Source: Vreelandella salicampi (GTDB taxonomy: Bacteria > Pseudomonadota > Gammaproteobacteria > Pseudomonadales > Halomonadaceae). Taken from it: a stretch of 64,000 nucleotides of DNA. The position numbers were made by a program, and so were the translations under genes. The stretch covers positions 310,001 to 374,000 of the forward strand of contig NZ_JACCDF010000002.1 in the NCBI RefSeq assembly GCF_013415105.1, written 5' to 3'. Each line of letters opens with the position of its first letter. The stretch's first letter is position 1. The notes under the pieces are model-generated. The model worked only from the letters and a program-made list of their open reading frames with translations, ran no database searches and was not told the origin of the DNA. Shown one piece after another: positions 40,784 to 49,420 of the stretch.

Positions 40784-41809
40784 ATGGAACAAACGATTGG
40801 CGCCAGCCTTATATTGAGCGGCATTATCGCCATTATCGCCATCCTCATCATCGTAAAGGGACTGGTCATCGTTCAGCAGTCCGAATCCGTGGTGATGGAG
40901 CGGCTAGGCTCATTCAATCGGGTGCTCGAAAGCGGGGTGAATATCATCATCCCGTTCATCGACAAACCCCGCCCTATTACCATGACACGTTACAAGCGTG
41001 TGGAGGGGCAGTTCATCCCTCAGACCAAGGAAGAGACGCGCATTGACCGGAGGGAGACAGTCATGGACTTCCCGGGCCAGCCGGTCGTCACCACCGACAA
41101 CGTCACTGTCCAAATTGATGGAGCGCTCTACTACACCATCGTTAAGCCAGAAAACGCTGTCTACCAAGTGGAGAATATGTCCCAGGCGGTGGAAACCCTG
41201 GCGAAAACATCGCTGCGTAGCGTGGTGGGCCAAATGGAGCTGGATAAGCTCTTTGCCAGCCGTTCCGAAGTCAATGCTGATATTCAGCAGGCAATGGAAG
41301 AGCCAGCATCCAAGTGGGGGATCAAGATTAACCGCGTGGAACTCCAGGATATTCAAATGCCGGAGGAAGTCGAAAACGCCATGCGCCTGCAAATGGCAGC
41401 CGAGCGTAAACGCCGTGCCACCGTAACCGAAGCCGAGGGTGACAAGGCAGCGGCTATCGCCCAAGCGCAAGGTCAGCGTGAGTCTGCCATCTTGAACGCG
41501 GAGGGCGATAAAGAATCCGCCATCCTTCGCGCCCAAGGCGAGCAAGAGTCCATCAAGTTGGTGCTGGAAGCGCTCGGAGATACCGACAAAAACAAAGAAA
41601 CCGTGGTCGGCTACCTGCTAGGCCAAACCTACATCAAGACGCTGCCCGACATGGCGAAAGAGGGTGAGCGCGTATTCGTACCTTACGAGTCGAGTGCACT
41701 CTTGGGCTCTATGGGGATGTTCCGCGAAATGGCGGGCAACCCAAGCGACCAAATGGCCGCTAACGCGTTAAAAGGCGGCGTCATGGGTGGCGCTGGCGCG
41801 CAAGCTTAA
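40784..41809 (+). CDS. qmcA: SPFH/band-7 protein, QmcA-like
   Basis: 341-residue stomatin-like protein anchored by an N-terminal helix (LILSGIIAIIAILIIVKGLV). Band-7 domain about 30-210 (VVMERLGSFNRVLESGVNII, VVTTDNVTVQIDGALYYTIV, VEDMSQAVETL-like, MELDKLFASR). A coiled coil rich in Ala/Glu (about 205-265, AAERKRRATVTEAEGDKAAA) drives oligomer formation. Such proteins form large membrane assemblies linked to proteases and lipid domains. A terminator follows at 41854. Confidence 0.9.
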   Translation: MEQTIGASLILSGIIAIIAILIIVKGLVIVQQSESVVMERLGSFNRVLESGVNIIIPFIDKPRPITMTRYKRVEGQFIPQTKEETRIDRRETVMDFPGQPVVTTDNVTVQIDGALYYTIVKPENAVYQVENMSQAVETLAKTSLRSVVGQMELDKLFASRSEVNADIQQAMEEPASKWGIKINRVELQDIQMPEEVENAMRLQMAAERKRRATVTEAEGDKAAAIAQAQGQRESAILNAEGDKESAILRAQGEQESIKLVLEALGDTDKNKETVVGYLLGQTYIKTLPDMAKEGERVFVPYESSALLGSMGMFREMAGNPSDQMAANALKGGVMGGAGAQA

Positions 41810-41853
41810 CCACCAACCGGTTATCTTCCCAAAAGCCTGGCGTCGAGTCTAAT

Positions 41854-41883
41854 GCCAGTCAGTTAAGCCTGACTGGCTTTTTT
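41854..41883 (+). terminator. Rho-independent terminator after qmcA
   Basis: GCCAGTCAG (41854-41862) pairs with CTGACTGGC (41869-41877) over a 6-nt loop, followed by TTTTTT. Confidence 0.93.
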
Positions 41884-42590
41884 CTAGCCGCATATTTTTG
41901 TGGTTGTACCCGGACAGTACGCGGGTAAGCCTGGCCATTTCGCTCGCGCTTGTGGCGATGTCGTCAGGCGAACAAGTCGATCTTGACGACCCAGCGAGTC
42001 GATTTCTTCATACTGTGTTCCTTTGCGTAGCGGAATAAGCCAGTGGCGCTGCTCACCTGCCTGCTGCCAGGCATGCAGCAACCCCAGTGAGTAAAATCCG
42101 CGATCAAATAACGTCAGGGAGTGGACAGGCGTGCTGGCTATCAGGTCGGTTGTTAGCGCCACTTCGCCAGTCGACACACTATCAAGTGCGGCGCCGGTAA
42201 TGAGGTGGTTCGTCAGCTCCATTTGGCACACTTGAGGATAGCTTGCCTCCCGATGAGCATTACGTGTTCTCGCAAAGGCCGCTTGATTATCAGGCGAGTC
42301 TGGCGTTCGCCATACCACACCGTCCACTCCCAGGAGGGTTAGCCCACACCAATGAGGATGCGGCGTTTGCTCATGCCACAGTGCCTGCGTTTGCTCAAAG
42401 ACCTGCTTGACAGCCTCGCCCCCAAGCGCTAACACGCCTGAACAACCGCACTGGGGCCACGAAAGGACGTTTACCTGGCAAGACAATATCAAGCTGATTG
42501 ACGACCTGGGAATCCCGTTCCACAAGCGCCTTAGCACTGATGTTGGGGGAAGATGTCAATGCAGCCGTTCTAACAGCTCTTATGTAAGAT
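41884..42590 (-). mobile_element. Degraded IS4-family transposase fragment
   Basis: Remnant of an insertion sequence. The minus-strand frame 42537-41884 contains the IS4 core: LTLLGVDGVVWRTPDSPDNQ (first catalytic Asp), LTLFDRGFYSLGLLHAWQQA (second Asp) and HWLIPLRKGTQYEE. The N-terminal part is broken: near 42540-42590 another frame reads ELLERLH then a stop, around 42440-42520 a second frame reads LDIVLPGKRPFVAP, and near 42420-42440 a TAG and a lost base break the reading. The C-terminal third with the catalytic Glu is missing. It abuts the qmcA terminator on one side and the GMC gene on the other, and cannot be active. Confidence 0.8.
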
Positions 42591-44174
42591 CAAATCGGCG
42601 GCGCGGCTGGCGATGGCGGTGACCGGCATGGTGGTGTTGCCGCTAATCAGCGTCGGCATAATCGAGGCATCGACCACGCGCACGTTGTCCAAGCCGTGTA
42701 TCCGTAGCTCGGGGTCTACCACGGCCAGCGCATCGCTGCCCATCCGGCACGTACCCACGGGATGATAGATACTTTCGGCGCGATGACGAATGTCACGCTC
42801 CATGGCGCTTTTATCTGTCACGCCGGGGCCGGGTTGCCACTCTTTTTTGCCCAGCGTGCTAAGCGAGGGCTGGTGCATGATTTCCCGCGCGGTCTCCAGC
42901 GCCCGCAGCATCCCCGCCATGTCTTGAGGCTCGCTCAGGTAACGCGGGTCAACCCGCGGGCTATCACTGGGCTTAGCCGATTGCAGGCTAATATGGCCGC
43001 GGCTAGCCGGGCGTAGCAGGCAAGCGCGCAGGGTATAGCCGAAATAACGTATCGTGGGGCCAAGCTTGCGGCCGTGTTTGACCTCCACGGCGGGGAGAAA
43101 ATGCAGCTGTACATCGGGGCGAGCACTATCAGGGTCGGTGGCGACAAAACCACCGGCTTCGGCCAGGTTGGAGGTGAGCTCACCTTGGCGCTGATTCAGA
43201 TATTCCTTCAAGGCGTGGTAGCCTCTTGGCCAGTAGCGCGGGTGCAGCGAAATGCTTTGCTGGCGCTGCTCGTGCCAGATCACACTGATATCGAGATGAT
43301 CCTGCAAATTGGTGCCCACACCGGGCAGTTTCAGCTTTACCGGAATGCCGTGCTGAGTGAGTTCCTGTTCGGGACCAACCCCCGATAGCATGAGAAGCTG
43401 TGGGGTATGAATCGCCCCGGCGCAGAGCAGGGCTTCCACCGCTACCGGCACGCGGTGGTGTTTGCCACGGCTTACATAGTGCACGGCGGTGCAGTGCTGA
43501 TTTTCCATTTCCAGCCGCTGCACCTGGGCGCCGGTTAGAACGTGGAGATTGGGGCGATCAAGCGCTGGATGCAAAAACGCGTGGGCATTGCTGCAGCGCT
43601 GCCCGTCGCGCTGCATCACATGGTAAAACCCTGCGCCTTCCTGTTGTGTGCCGTTGAAATCGCTATTGGCTGGCAATTCCGCTTCTTGCGCCGCCTTAAC
43701 AAACGCATGGCTGAGAGGGTTGGTGCTACGGAGCTTGCTGATGGTGACCGGGCCCCCTTCACCGTGCAGGGGAGAAGGGCCTAGCGGGTGATCTTCAATC
43801 GCCCGAAAGTGGGGCAGTAGCGATGGAAAGTCCCAGCCGGAAAGTGCTTTGTCTCCGGCTGCCCAGTCGTCATAGTCTTGCGGCTGGCCTCGTGTGCAGC
43901 ACATGGCGTTGATGGCGGTACTACCGCCCAGGGTTTTGCCTCTGGGCCAAAAAAGGCGCCGCCCATTGAGCTCCGATTGCGGCGTGGTGTGCAGCGCCCA
44001 GTTCAGCCGGCGGCTATGCATTAGCGGCAGAATGCCTGCGGGGGCGTGAATGAGTGGGCTGGTATCCGCCGGGCCGGCTTCGAGAAGGCAAACGTGGCAG
44101 TCTGGGTGGCGGCTAAGACGCTCGGCGAGTACGCAGGCGCTAGCGCCTCCTCCGATAATGATATAATCCATCAT
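42570..44174 (-). CDS. GMC-family alcohol dehydrogenase/oxidoreductase
   Basis: 534-residue FAD enzyme that oxidises an alcohol to an aldehyde. The Rossmann motif IIIGGGASACVLAERLS has Ala-Ser-Ala where GGGSAGCVLA is usual, a small swap. Further marks: RGKTLGGSTAINAMC, LLCAGAIHTPQLLMLSGVGP, and the catalytic region SIYHPVGTCRMG with the active histidine, then VVDASIMPTLISGNTTMPVT. The last codons (ILHKSC then stop) run into transposase-derived sequence, so a few C-terminal residues were probably replaced by the IS insertion. It is divergent from an AraC-type regulator, its likely controller. Confidence 0.88.
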   Translation of the reverse strand: MMDYIIIGGGASACVLAERLSRHPDCHVCLLEAGPADTSPLIHAPAGILPLMHSRRLNWALHTTPQSELNGRRLFWPRGKTLGGSTAINAMCCTRGQPQDYDDWAAGDKALSGWDFPSLLPHFRAIEDHPLGPSPLHGEGGPVTISKLRSTNPLSHAFVKAAQEAELPANSDFNGTQQEGAGFYHVMQRDGQRCSNAHAFLHPALDRPNLHVLTGAQVQRLEMENQHCTAVHYVSRGKHHRVPVAVEALLCAGAIHTPQLLMLSGVGPEQELTQHGIPVKLKLPGVGTNLQDHLDISVIWHEQRQQSISLHPRYWPRGYHALKEYLNQRQGELTSNLAEAGGFVATDPDSARPDVQLHFLPAVEVKHGRKLGPTIRYFGYTLRACLLRPASRGHISLQSAKPSDSPRVDPRYLSEPQDMAGMLRALETAREIMHQPSLSTLGKKEWQPGPGVTDKSAMERDIRHRAESIYHPVGTCRMGSDALAVVDPELRIHGLDNVRVVDASIMPTLISGNTTMPVTAIASRAADLILHKSC

Positions 44175-44324
44175 TTTGATTCCGTTGTTGTTTTTCTGTA
44201 TTCGACGAGTCGGCTATTGCGTCTCTTTAACGATAGCTGGTATTAAAAACGCTAGCCAAACCGCATTCATTTAATCGCAAAACTGGCCTGCCAAAGGAGA
44301 CGCATTCTGACAGCGACTATTTCG

Positions 44325-45332
44325 ATGCACTTTGTCAGGTCACTGTTTGATGGCTTGCCGCAAGAGGCCACATTGCAAAAGCGTTGGCTCAAGCGTGCGG
44401 GTATTTCACCTTTTTTACTGGGTTCATCGCACGGTCGAGTGACGGTTGAGCAATTTGCCACCCTGTATCGGCTGTTGGTCAACGAGTACGACGACGAAAC
44501 GCCGGGTTTTTTTGCCCGCCCACTGCGCGGTGGCACGCTCAAGCTGTTGTGTTTAAGCGTATTGGAAGCGCCGACGCTCAAGGTGGCGCTGCATCGCTAC
44601 ACGCTTTTTTTCCATATTCTGCTCGACGATTTTGCCTACGACTACCGCGTGGAAGGGGATCTTGCGCGTATTGCCCTGGTCGAAAAGCAACCGCTAAACG
44701 GCAACCGCGTGCTGATCCACGAGCTGATGCTCAAGCTTTTTCACGGCATCGCTTCGTGGCTGATTGCGCGCAAAATTCCCCCGGCGATGATGGAGTGCGC
44801 TTATGCGCAGCCTCCCCATAGCGCGGATTATTTGTACTTTTATCCGGGGAAGGTCGCGTTCGATTGCCCGCAGACGGTGCTTTATTTCGACCGGGCGCTG
44901 CTGGAAGAGCCCATCCGACAAACCAAACGGCATTTAGGTGAGTTTCTCAAACGGGCGCCGGCCGATTGGTTTTACGTTTCCTTTGAAGACCGTTTGTTCT
45001 CGCATCGGGTGCGTGAGTATCTGATGAACGAGTATTTGGCGCCCCAACAAAGCGCGACGGCCAACGTGAAAGAGGTATCGGAGGCGCTGAACATGTCGGT
45101 GCGTACTCTGTCGCGGCGTTTGACCGTGGAGGGCACGCACTTTCAAGCGGTCAAGGACGAGCTGCGCCGCGATATGGCCGTTGAGGCCCTGACCCGCAGC
45201 GACGAGCCGTTGGTAAGCATCGCCGAAGGTCTGGGCTTTGAAGACCAGGCTTGCTTTAGCCGCGCGTTTCGCGCCTGGACCGGCAACTCGCCCGCCGCGT
45301 ATCGGCGGGCCACCTTGATGCCGATTTCCTAA
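44325..45332 (+). CDS. AraC-family transcriptional regulator (arabinose-binding-like N-domain)
   Basis: 335-residue regulator. The N-terminal 200 residues look like the OruR/Arabinose_bd sensor domain (ETPGFFARPLRGGTLKLLCL, AYAQPPHSADYLYFYPGKVAF); the C-terminal 100 carry two helix-turn-helices (VSEALNMSVRTLSRRLTVEG and SIAEGLGFEDQACFSRAFRAW). The only AAAGGAG lies 23 nt before the ATG at 44325; in-frame ATT or CTG codons at 44307-44312 have better spacing, so the true start may be non-ATG and six residues earlier. Located between the GMC gene and the acyl-CoA operon, it probably controls one or both. Confidence 0.88.
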   Translation: MHFVRSLFDGLPQEATLQKRWLKRAGISPFLLGSSHGRVTVEQFATLYRLLVNEYDDETPGFFARPLRGGTLKLLCLSVLEAPTLKVALHRYTLFFHILLDDFAYDYRVEGDLARIALVEKQPLNGNRVLIHELMLKLFHGIASWLIARKIPPAMMECAYAQPPHSADYLYFYPGKVAFDCPQTVLYFDRALLEEPIRQTKRHLGEFLKRAPADWFYVSFEDRLFSHRVREYLMNEYLAPQQSATANVKEVSEALNMSVRTLSRRLTVEGTHFQAVKDELRRDMAVEALTRSDEPLVSIAEGLGFEDQACFSRAFRAWTGNSPAAYRRATLMPIS

Positions 45333-45347
45333 CAGTCTCGCTCCCCG

Positions 45348-47000
45348 TCACACATCCTGGCGGATGCGCTTTTTGTCGAGCTTGCCCACGCTGGTTTTAG
45401 GTATCTCATCGACGATACGAATAAAGGAAGGCAGCGCCCAGCGGTTGATCTTGCCTTGCTCGATAAACTGCGTGAGAAACGCCTGGATTTCATCGCTTTC
45501 GGGCGGTGCGTTGAGGTCGCTAGGCACCACAAGCGCGGCAGGCCGCTCGCCCCATTTATCGTCAGCCACACCGATCACTGCGACTTCGGCAACGCCAGGG
45601 CACTGAGCAATCAGGTTTTCGAGTTCAAGCGAAGAGACCCATTCACCGCCGGTTTTGATCACGTCTTTGATGCGGTCGCGGATCTGCAGAAAGCCGCGAG
45701 CATCTAGCGTTGCCACATCGCCGGTGTGCAGCCAACCGTCTTGCCACAGCGCTTCGCTGCGCTCGGTCTCTTTGTAGTAGGCCTGGGTGAGCCAGGGCGC
45801 GCGCACGCGGACTTCGCCGACGCTTTCGCCATCGTGGGGCAGCGGTTCGCCGGCTTCGTTGACCACCTGCATATGCACCAGCGGAATGGGTAAGCCCGCC
45901 TTGCAGCGCCACGGCAGCTGGGTGTCGAAGTCGGCGTCGTTGATGTCCTGAGGCAGAATATCCGCAGTGAGAAGCGGGCAGGTTTCCGACATGCCGTAAG
46001 CGCTGCGGGTATCGATACCCAGCTCCCACGCGCGGCGCGACAATGCCTGCGTGAGCGGGCTACCGCCGACCAGCACTTTCCAGCCACTAAGATCCACCTC
46101 GCCTGAGTCAATCGCCTCGGCGCCGACCACCATGCCGAGCAGCGTCGGCACGCAGTGGGAGAAATCGACCTTTTCCGTGACCAGTAGCTTGATCAGCATT
46201 TCGGGTTCATAGCGCCCGGGGTAGACCTGAGTGGCACCGAGCAACGTCGCGGTATAGGGCACGCCCCACGCGTGAACGTGGAACATCGGCGTAATCGGCA
46301 TGTAGACCTTGTCGCGGTTGAGTAACTCAAACCCCGGCGCCTGTAATGTGCTGGCCTCGGTCAGGGTGTGCAGCACCAGCTGGCGGTGGGTGAAGTAAAC
46401 ACCCTTGGGGTTGCCGGTAGTGCCGGTGGTGTAGAAAAGCGTGGCCACCGCATTTTCATCGAAGGTGGGGAAGTCGTAGTGGGTGGGTTGCTCAGCCAGC
46501 AACGCTTCGTATTCGCCCACGAGGGGCAGCGTCGTGTTGAGCTCGCTTGGCTCGTCCTGGCAGAGCAGGTAGCCGTGAACGAGCGGGAGGCGCTCTTGAA
46601 GGGGCTCTAACAGCGGCACGAAATCCGGGTGGATGAGCACGAAGGCGTCTTCGGCGTGCTCCATAGTGTAGTGGACCTGCTCGGGGGAGAGGCGCACGTT
46701 TACCGTGTGCAGCACCGCGCCGATCATCGGTATGGCAAAAAAGGCTTCCAGGTAGCGGTGGCTATCCCAGTCGAGCACCGCGACCACATCGCCCGCCTGC
46801 ACGCCTTGCGTGGTCAGCAGGTGAGCCAGCTGGTGAACCCGCTCTTGAAAGCGGGTGTAGCTGTGGCGGCTTAGATCGCGGTAGACGATCTGGTTATCTC
46901 CCGCCATACGCACGCCGCTTTCTAACAGCTCGCTGATCAAAAGCGGCGGATTGGTGGCGGATGTTGTCGCGGGTAAAATTTTGGGCGTGACGGTTGTCAT
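45348..47000 (-). CDS. Acyl-CoA ligase (AMP-binding, medium/long-chain type)
   Basis: 550-residue ANL-superfamily enzyme that activates a fatty or aryl acid with ATP and CoA. ATG 47000 follows AAAGGAC; a longer frame to 47078 overlaps the thiolase stop and is rejected. Motifs: P-loop-like [65 protein letters not shown], and the C-terminal lysine in [12 protein letters not shown]. Last gene of the catabolic operon, 29 nt after thiolase. Confidence 0.9.
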   Translation of the reverse strand: MTTVTPKILPATTSATNPPLLISELLESGVRMAGDNQIVYRDLSRHSYTRFQERVHQLAHLLTTQGVQAGDVVAVLDWDSHRYLEAFFAIPMIGAVLHTVNVRLSPEQVHYTMEHAEDAFVLIHPDFVPLLEPLQERLPLVHGYLLCQDEPSELNTTLPLVGEYEALLAEQPTHYDFPTFDENAVATLFYTTGTTGNPKGVYFTHRQLVLHTLTEASTLQAPGFELLNRDKVYMPITPMFHVHAWGVPYTATLLGATQVYPGRYEPEMLIKLLVTEKVDFSHCVPTLLGMVVGAEAIDSGEVDLSGWKVLVGGSPLTQALSRRAWELGIDTRSAYGMSETCPLLTADILPQDINDADFDTQLPWRCKAGLPIPLVHMQVVNEAGEPLPHDGESVGEVRVRAPWLTQAYYKETERSEALWQDGWLHTGDVATLDARGFLQIRDRIKDVIKTGGEWVSSLELENLIAQCPGVAEVAVIGVADDKWGERPAALVVPSDLNAPPESDEIQAFLTQFIEQGKINRWALPSFIRIVDEIPKTSVGKLDKKRIRQDV

Positions 47001-47029
47001 AACGGTGTGTCCTTTTTTTGGCGTATGAA

Positions 47030-48217
47030 TTAGCAGCGCTCGATCAGCAGGGCAATGCCTTGGCCGCCGCCGATGCATAGGGTAATTAGCCCGTAGCGAC
47101 CGCCGGTGCGCTCAAGCTCGGCCAGCGCCTTTAGCGTCAGGATAGCGCCGGTCGCGCCGACTGGATGCCCAAGCCCAACCGCGCCGCCGTTAGGGTTGAG
47201 GCGTTCGGCGGGGAAGTCGAGTTCGTCGGCCACGGCCATGGCCTGGGCAGCAAAGGCCTCGTTGGATTCAATCACGTCGATATCGCCGATGGAGAGCCCG
47301 GCCTGCGAGAGGCAGCGGGTGACCGCAGGAATCGGCCCCAGCCCCATCAGATGCGGTTCGACGCCAGCGGTGGTGCCCACCAGCAGCCGCGCCCGGGGCG
47401 TTAAACCGCGTCGGTTGGCCTCGTCGGCATCGGCAAGCACCAAGCTTGCGGCGCCATCGTTTAAGCCCGAGGCGTTGCCAGCGGTGACAATGCCATCTTT
47501 CTGAAAAGCCGGCTTGAGCCGGGCCAGGTCGTCTAGCGAGACGCCTTCGCGCACGTGCTCGTCCTGATCGAACACGCGCTCCTTTTTGCCTTCGCGCACC
47601 GTGACCGGCACGATCTGCTCGGCAAAGCGCCCCTCGGCGATGGCGCGCGCCGCTTTGTGGTGGCTCTCCATGGCGAAGCGGTCCACCGCCTCGCGGCTTA
47701 AGCCGTAGCGGCTGGCGATGTTCTCAGCGGTGCACCCCATATGGCCGCTGTCGAAAGGGTCGCTCAGGATGCCGAGCGTCAAATCGGTGACGGACGCGTG
47801 GCCCATGCGTAGGCCGGTGCGCGCCTGCGGCGGCAGCAAATAAGCGCCGCGGCTCATGGATTCCGCGCCGCCCGCCAGAGCAAAGCGGCTATCCCCCAGG
47901 GTGATTTGTTGGGCCGCGGAGAGCAGCGCCTGCACCCCAGAGCCGCACAGACGGTTGACGTTTAACGCACCCGCGCCGTCGGGTACGCCGGCCTCGCGGG
48001 CGATATGACGGGCGAGGTAGGCATCCTGCGGACCGGTGGTGATGATATGGCCGTAGACCGCGTGGTCGATGGCGTCGGACTCGACGCCTGAGCGGCTAAG
48101 TGCCTCCCGAGCGGTAAGGGAGCCGAGCTCAAACGGCGCAAGCCCCGAAAGGCTGCCGCCGAAGCTGCCAATGGCCGTGCGGGCGCCACCTAGGATGACA
48201 ACGGAATCAAGACGCAT
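47030..48217 (-). CDS. Acetyl-CoA acyltransferase (thiolase)
   Basis: 395-residue thiolase that cleaves 3-ketoacyl-CoA, or runs in reverse to join acetyl-CoA units. It has the nucleophile Cys in VNRLCGSGVQALL near residue 88, NEAFAAQAMAV, the GGAVGLGHPVGATGA motif and the second cysteine in CIGGGQGIAL. In operon with acyl-CoA dehydrogenase upstream (48 nt) and ligase downstream. Whether it prefers short or long chains is not visible. Confidence 0.92.
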   Translation of the reverse strand: MRLDSVVILGGARTAIGSFGGSLSGLAPFELGSLTAREALSRSGVESDAIDHAVYGHIITTGPQDAYLARHIAREAGVPDGAGALNVNRLCGSGVQALLSAAQQITLGDSRFALAGGAESMSRGAYLLPPQARTGLRMGHASVTDLTLGILSDPFDSGHMGCTAENIASRYGLSREAVDRFAMESHHKAARAIAEGRFAEQIVPVTVREGKKERVFDQDEHVREGVSLDDLARLKPAFQKDGIVTAGNASGLNDGAASLVLADADEANRRGLTPRARLLVGTTAGVEPHLMGLGPIPAVTRCLSQAGLSIGDIDVIESNEAFAAQAMAVADELDFPAERLNPNGGAVGLGHPVGATGAILTLKALAELERTGGRYGLITLCIGGGQGIALLIERC

Positions 48218-48265
48218 GCGAGTAATCCTTCTGTAGCGGAATAGAGGCTGAGATTGAATGACAAA

Positions 48266-49420
48266 TTAGGCTTTGCCCAGCAACGAGCGGGCCACGACTT
48301 CCTTCATGATTTCCGACGTGCCGGCGTAGATCGTCTGTACGCGAGCATCGAGATAGAAACGTGAAATCGGGTATTCGCGGGTATAGCCGTAGCCGCCAAA
48401 CAGCTGCAAACAGGTGTTGGCGGTGGCGCACTGCATTTCGGTGAGGCGCAGCTTGAGAACCGCCGCCTCGGTGGGGCCCATGTTGCCGTGGCGATACTGC
48501 GCCATGCACTTTTCCAGATAGGCGCGGCCCATTTCGATATCCGCCTGCACCTCGGCGAGGGTAAAGCGGGTGTTTTGAAAATCGCCTATCCGCTGGCCGA
48601 AGGCGCGTCGTTCTTTGACGTAATCCAAGGTCAGCGCGAGCGAGCCCTCTATGGCACCGAGCGCCTGCGCTCCGACACCCAAACGCTCGCGGGGCAGCTC
48701 CTGCATCAGGTAGGCAAAGCCTGCACCTTCTTCGCCGAGCAGCGCATCGTCGGATAGTTCGATGCCGTCGAAAAAAAGCTCGGCGGTGTCGCTGGCATGC
48801 TGGCCGATTTTCTTGATCGGCTGACCGCGGGAGAACCCGGGTAGCGTGGTATCCAGCAAAAACAACGAGACGCCTTTGGCCCCGGCGCTCGGGTCGGTTT
48901 TGGCGCAGACAATCACCATATCCGCCACTTGGCCGTTGGTGATAAAAATCTTACCGCCGTCTAATTGCCAACCGCGCTCGGTGCGCTGAGCGCGGGTTTT
49001 CATGGCGGCCATGTCACTGCCGGCGCCCGGTTCGGTCATGGCAATGGCGCCGATCACGTCACCCTTGGCCATGGCCGGTAGCCAGCGCTCTTGCTGCGCG
49101 GGCGTGGCGATATGCAGCAGGTAAGGCATGACGATATTGGCGTGGATGTTGTAGGCGCTGGCCAGCCCGCCAAAGCCGCGCCGCGAGATTTCTTCGATGG
49201 CAAGCTGGGTAATGGTGAAATCAGCCCCGGCCCCGCCGAGGGTATCCGGCATATCGATACCCAACAGCCCCGCTTCGCCCATGCGTTGCCACAGCGCGCG
49301 CGGCACCTCGCCGGCCGTTTCCCAGGTGTCGTAGTGTGGCGCGACTTCCTGCTCCAGAAAGCGGCAGATCATGTCGTGAAACAGCGGAGTCAGTTCATCT
49401 TCGGGCGTATTGATGCTCAC
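48266..49420 (-). CDS. Acyl-CoA dehydrogenase, LCAD/IVD-type active site
   Basis: 384-residue FAD enzyme for the first beta-oxidation step. GTG 49420 is the start: it has AAGGAG 8 nt before it and overlaps the ligase stop (GTGA). Longer open sequence to 49612 is not part of the protein. Motifs: AIAMTEPGAGSDMAAMKTRA, FITNGQVADMVIVCAK, YVKERRAFGQRIGDFQNTRF and QLFGGYGYTREYPISRFYLD. The position of the usual base Glu in MCAD-like enzymes (YEGT) is Ala here (TIYAGTSEI), but E258 in LGAIEGSL is placed like the base of long-chain and isovaleryl dehydrogenases. Confidence 0.92.
   Translation of the reverse strand: MSINTPEDELTPLFHDMICRFLEQEVAPHYDTWETAGEVPRALWQRMGEAGLLGIDMPDTLGGAGADFTITQLAIEEISRRGFGGLASAYNIHANIVMPYLLHIATPAQQERWLPAMAKGDVIGAIAMTEPGAGSDMAAMKTRAQRTERGWQLDGGKIFITNGQVADMVIVCAKTDPSAGAKGVSLFLLDTTLPGFSRGQPIKKIGQHASDTAELFFDGIELSDDALLGEEGAGFAYLMQELPRERLGVGAQALGAIEGSLALTLDYVKERRAFGQRIGDFQNTRFTLAEVQADIEMGRAYLEKCMAQYRHGNMGPTEAAVLKLRLTEMQCATANTCLQLFGGYGYTREYPISRFYLDARVQTIYAGTSEIMKEVVARSLLGKA

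Noticed and set aside
40910..41545. 211-codon antisense frame under the SPFH gene
   Set aside because: It mirrors the regular Ala/Glu coiled-coil codons of the real gene; no family match and no ribosome site.
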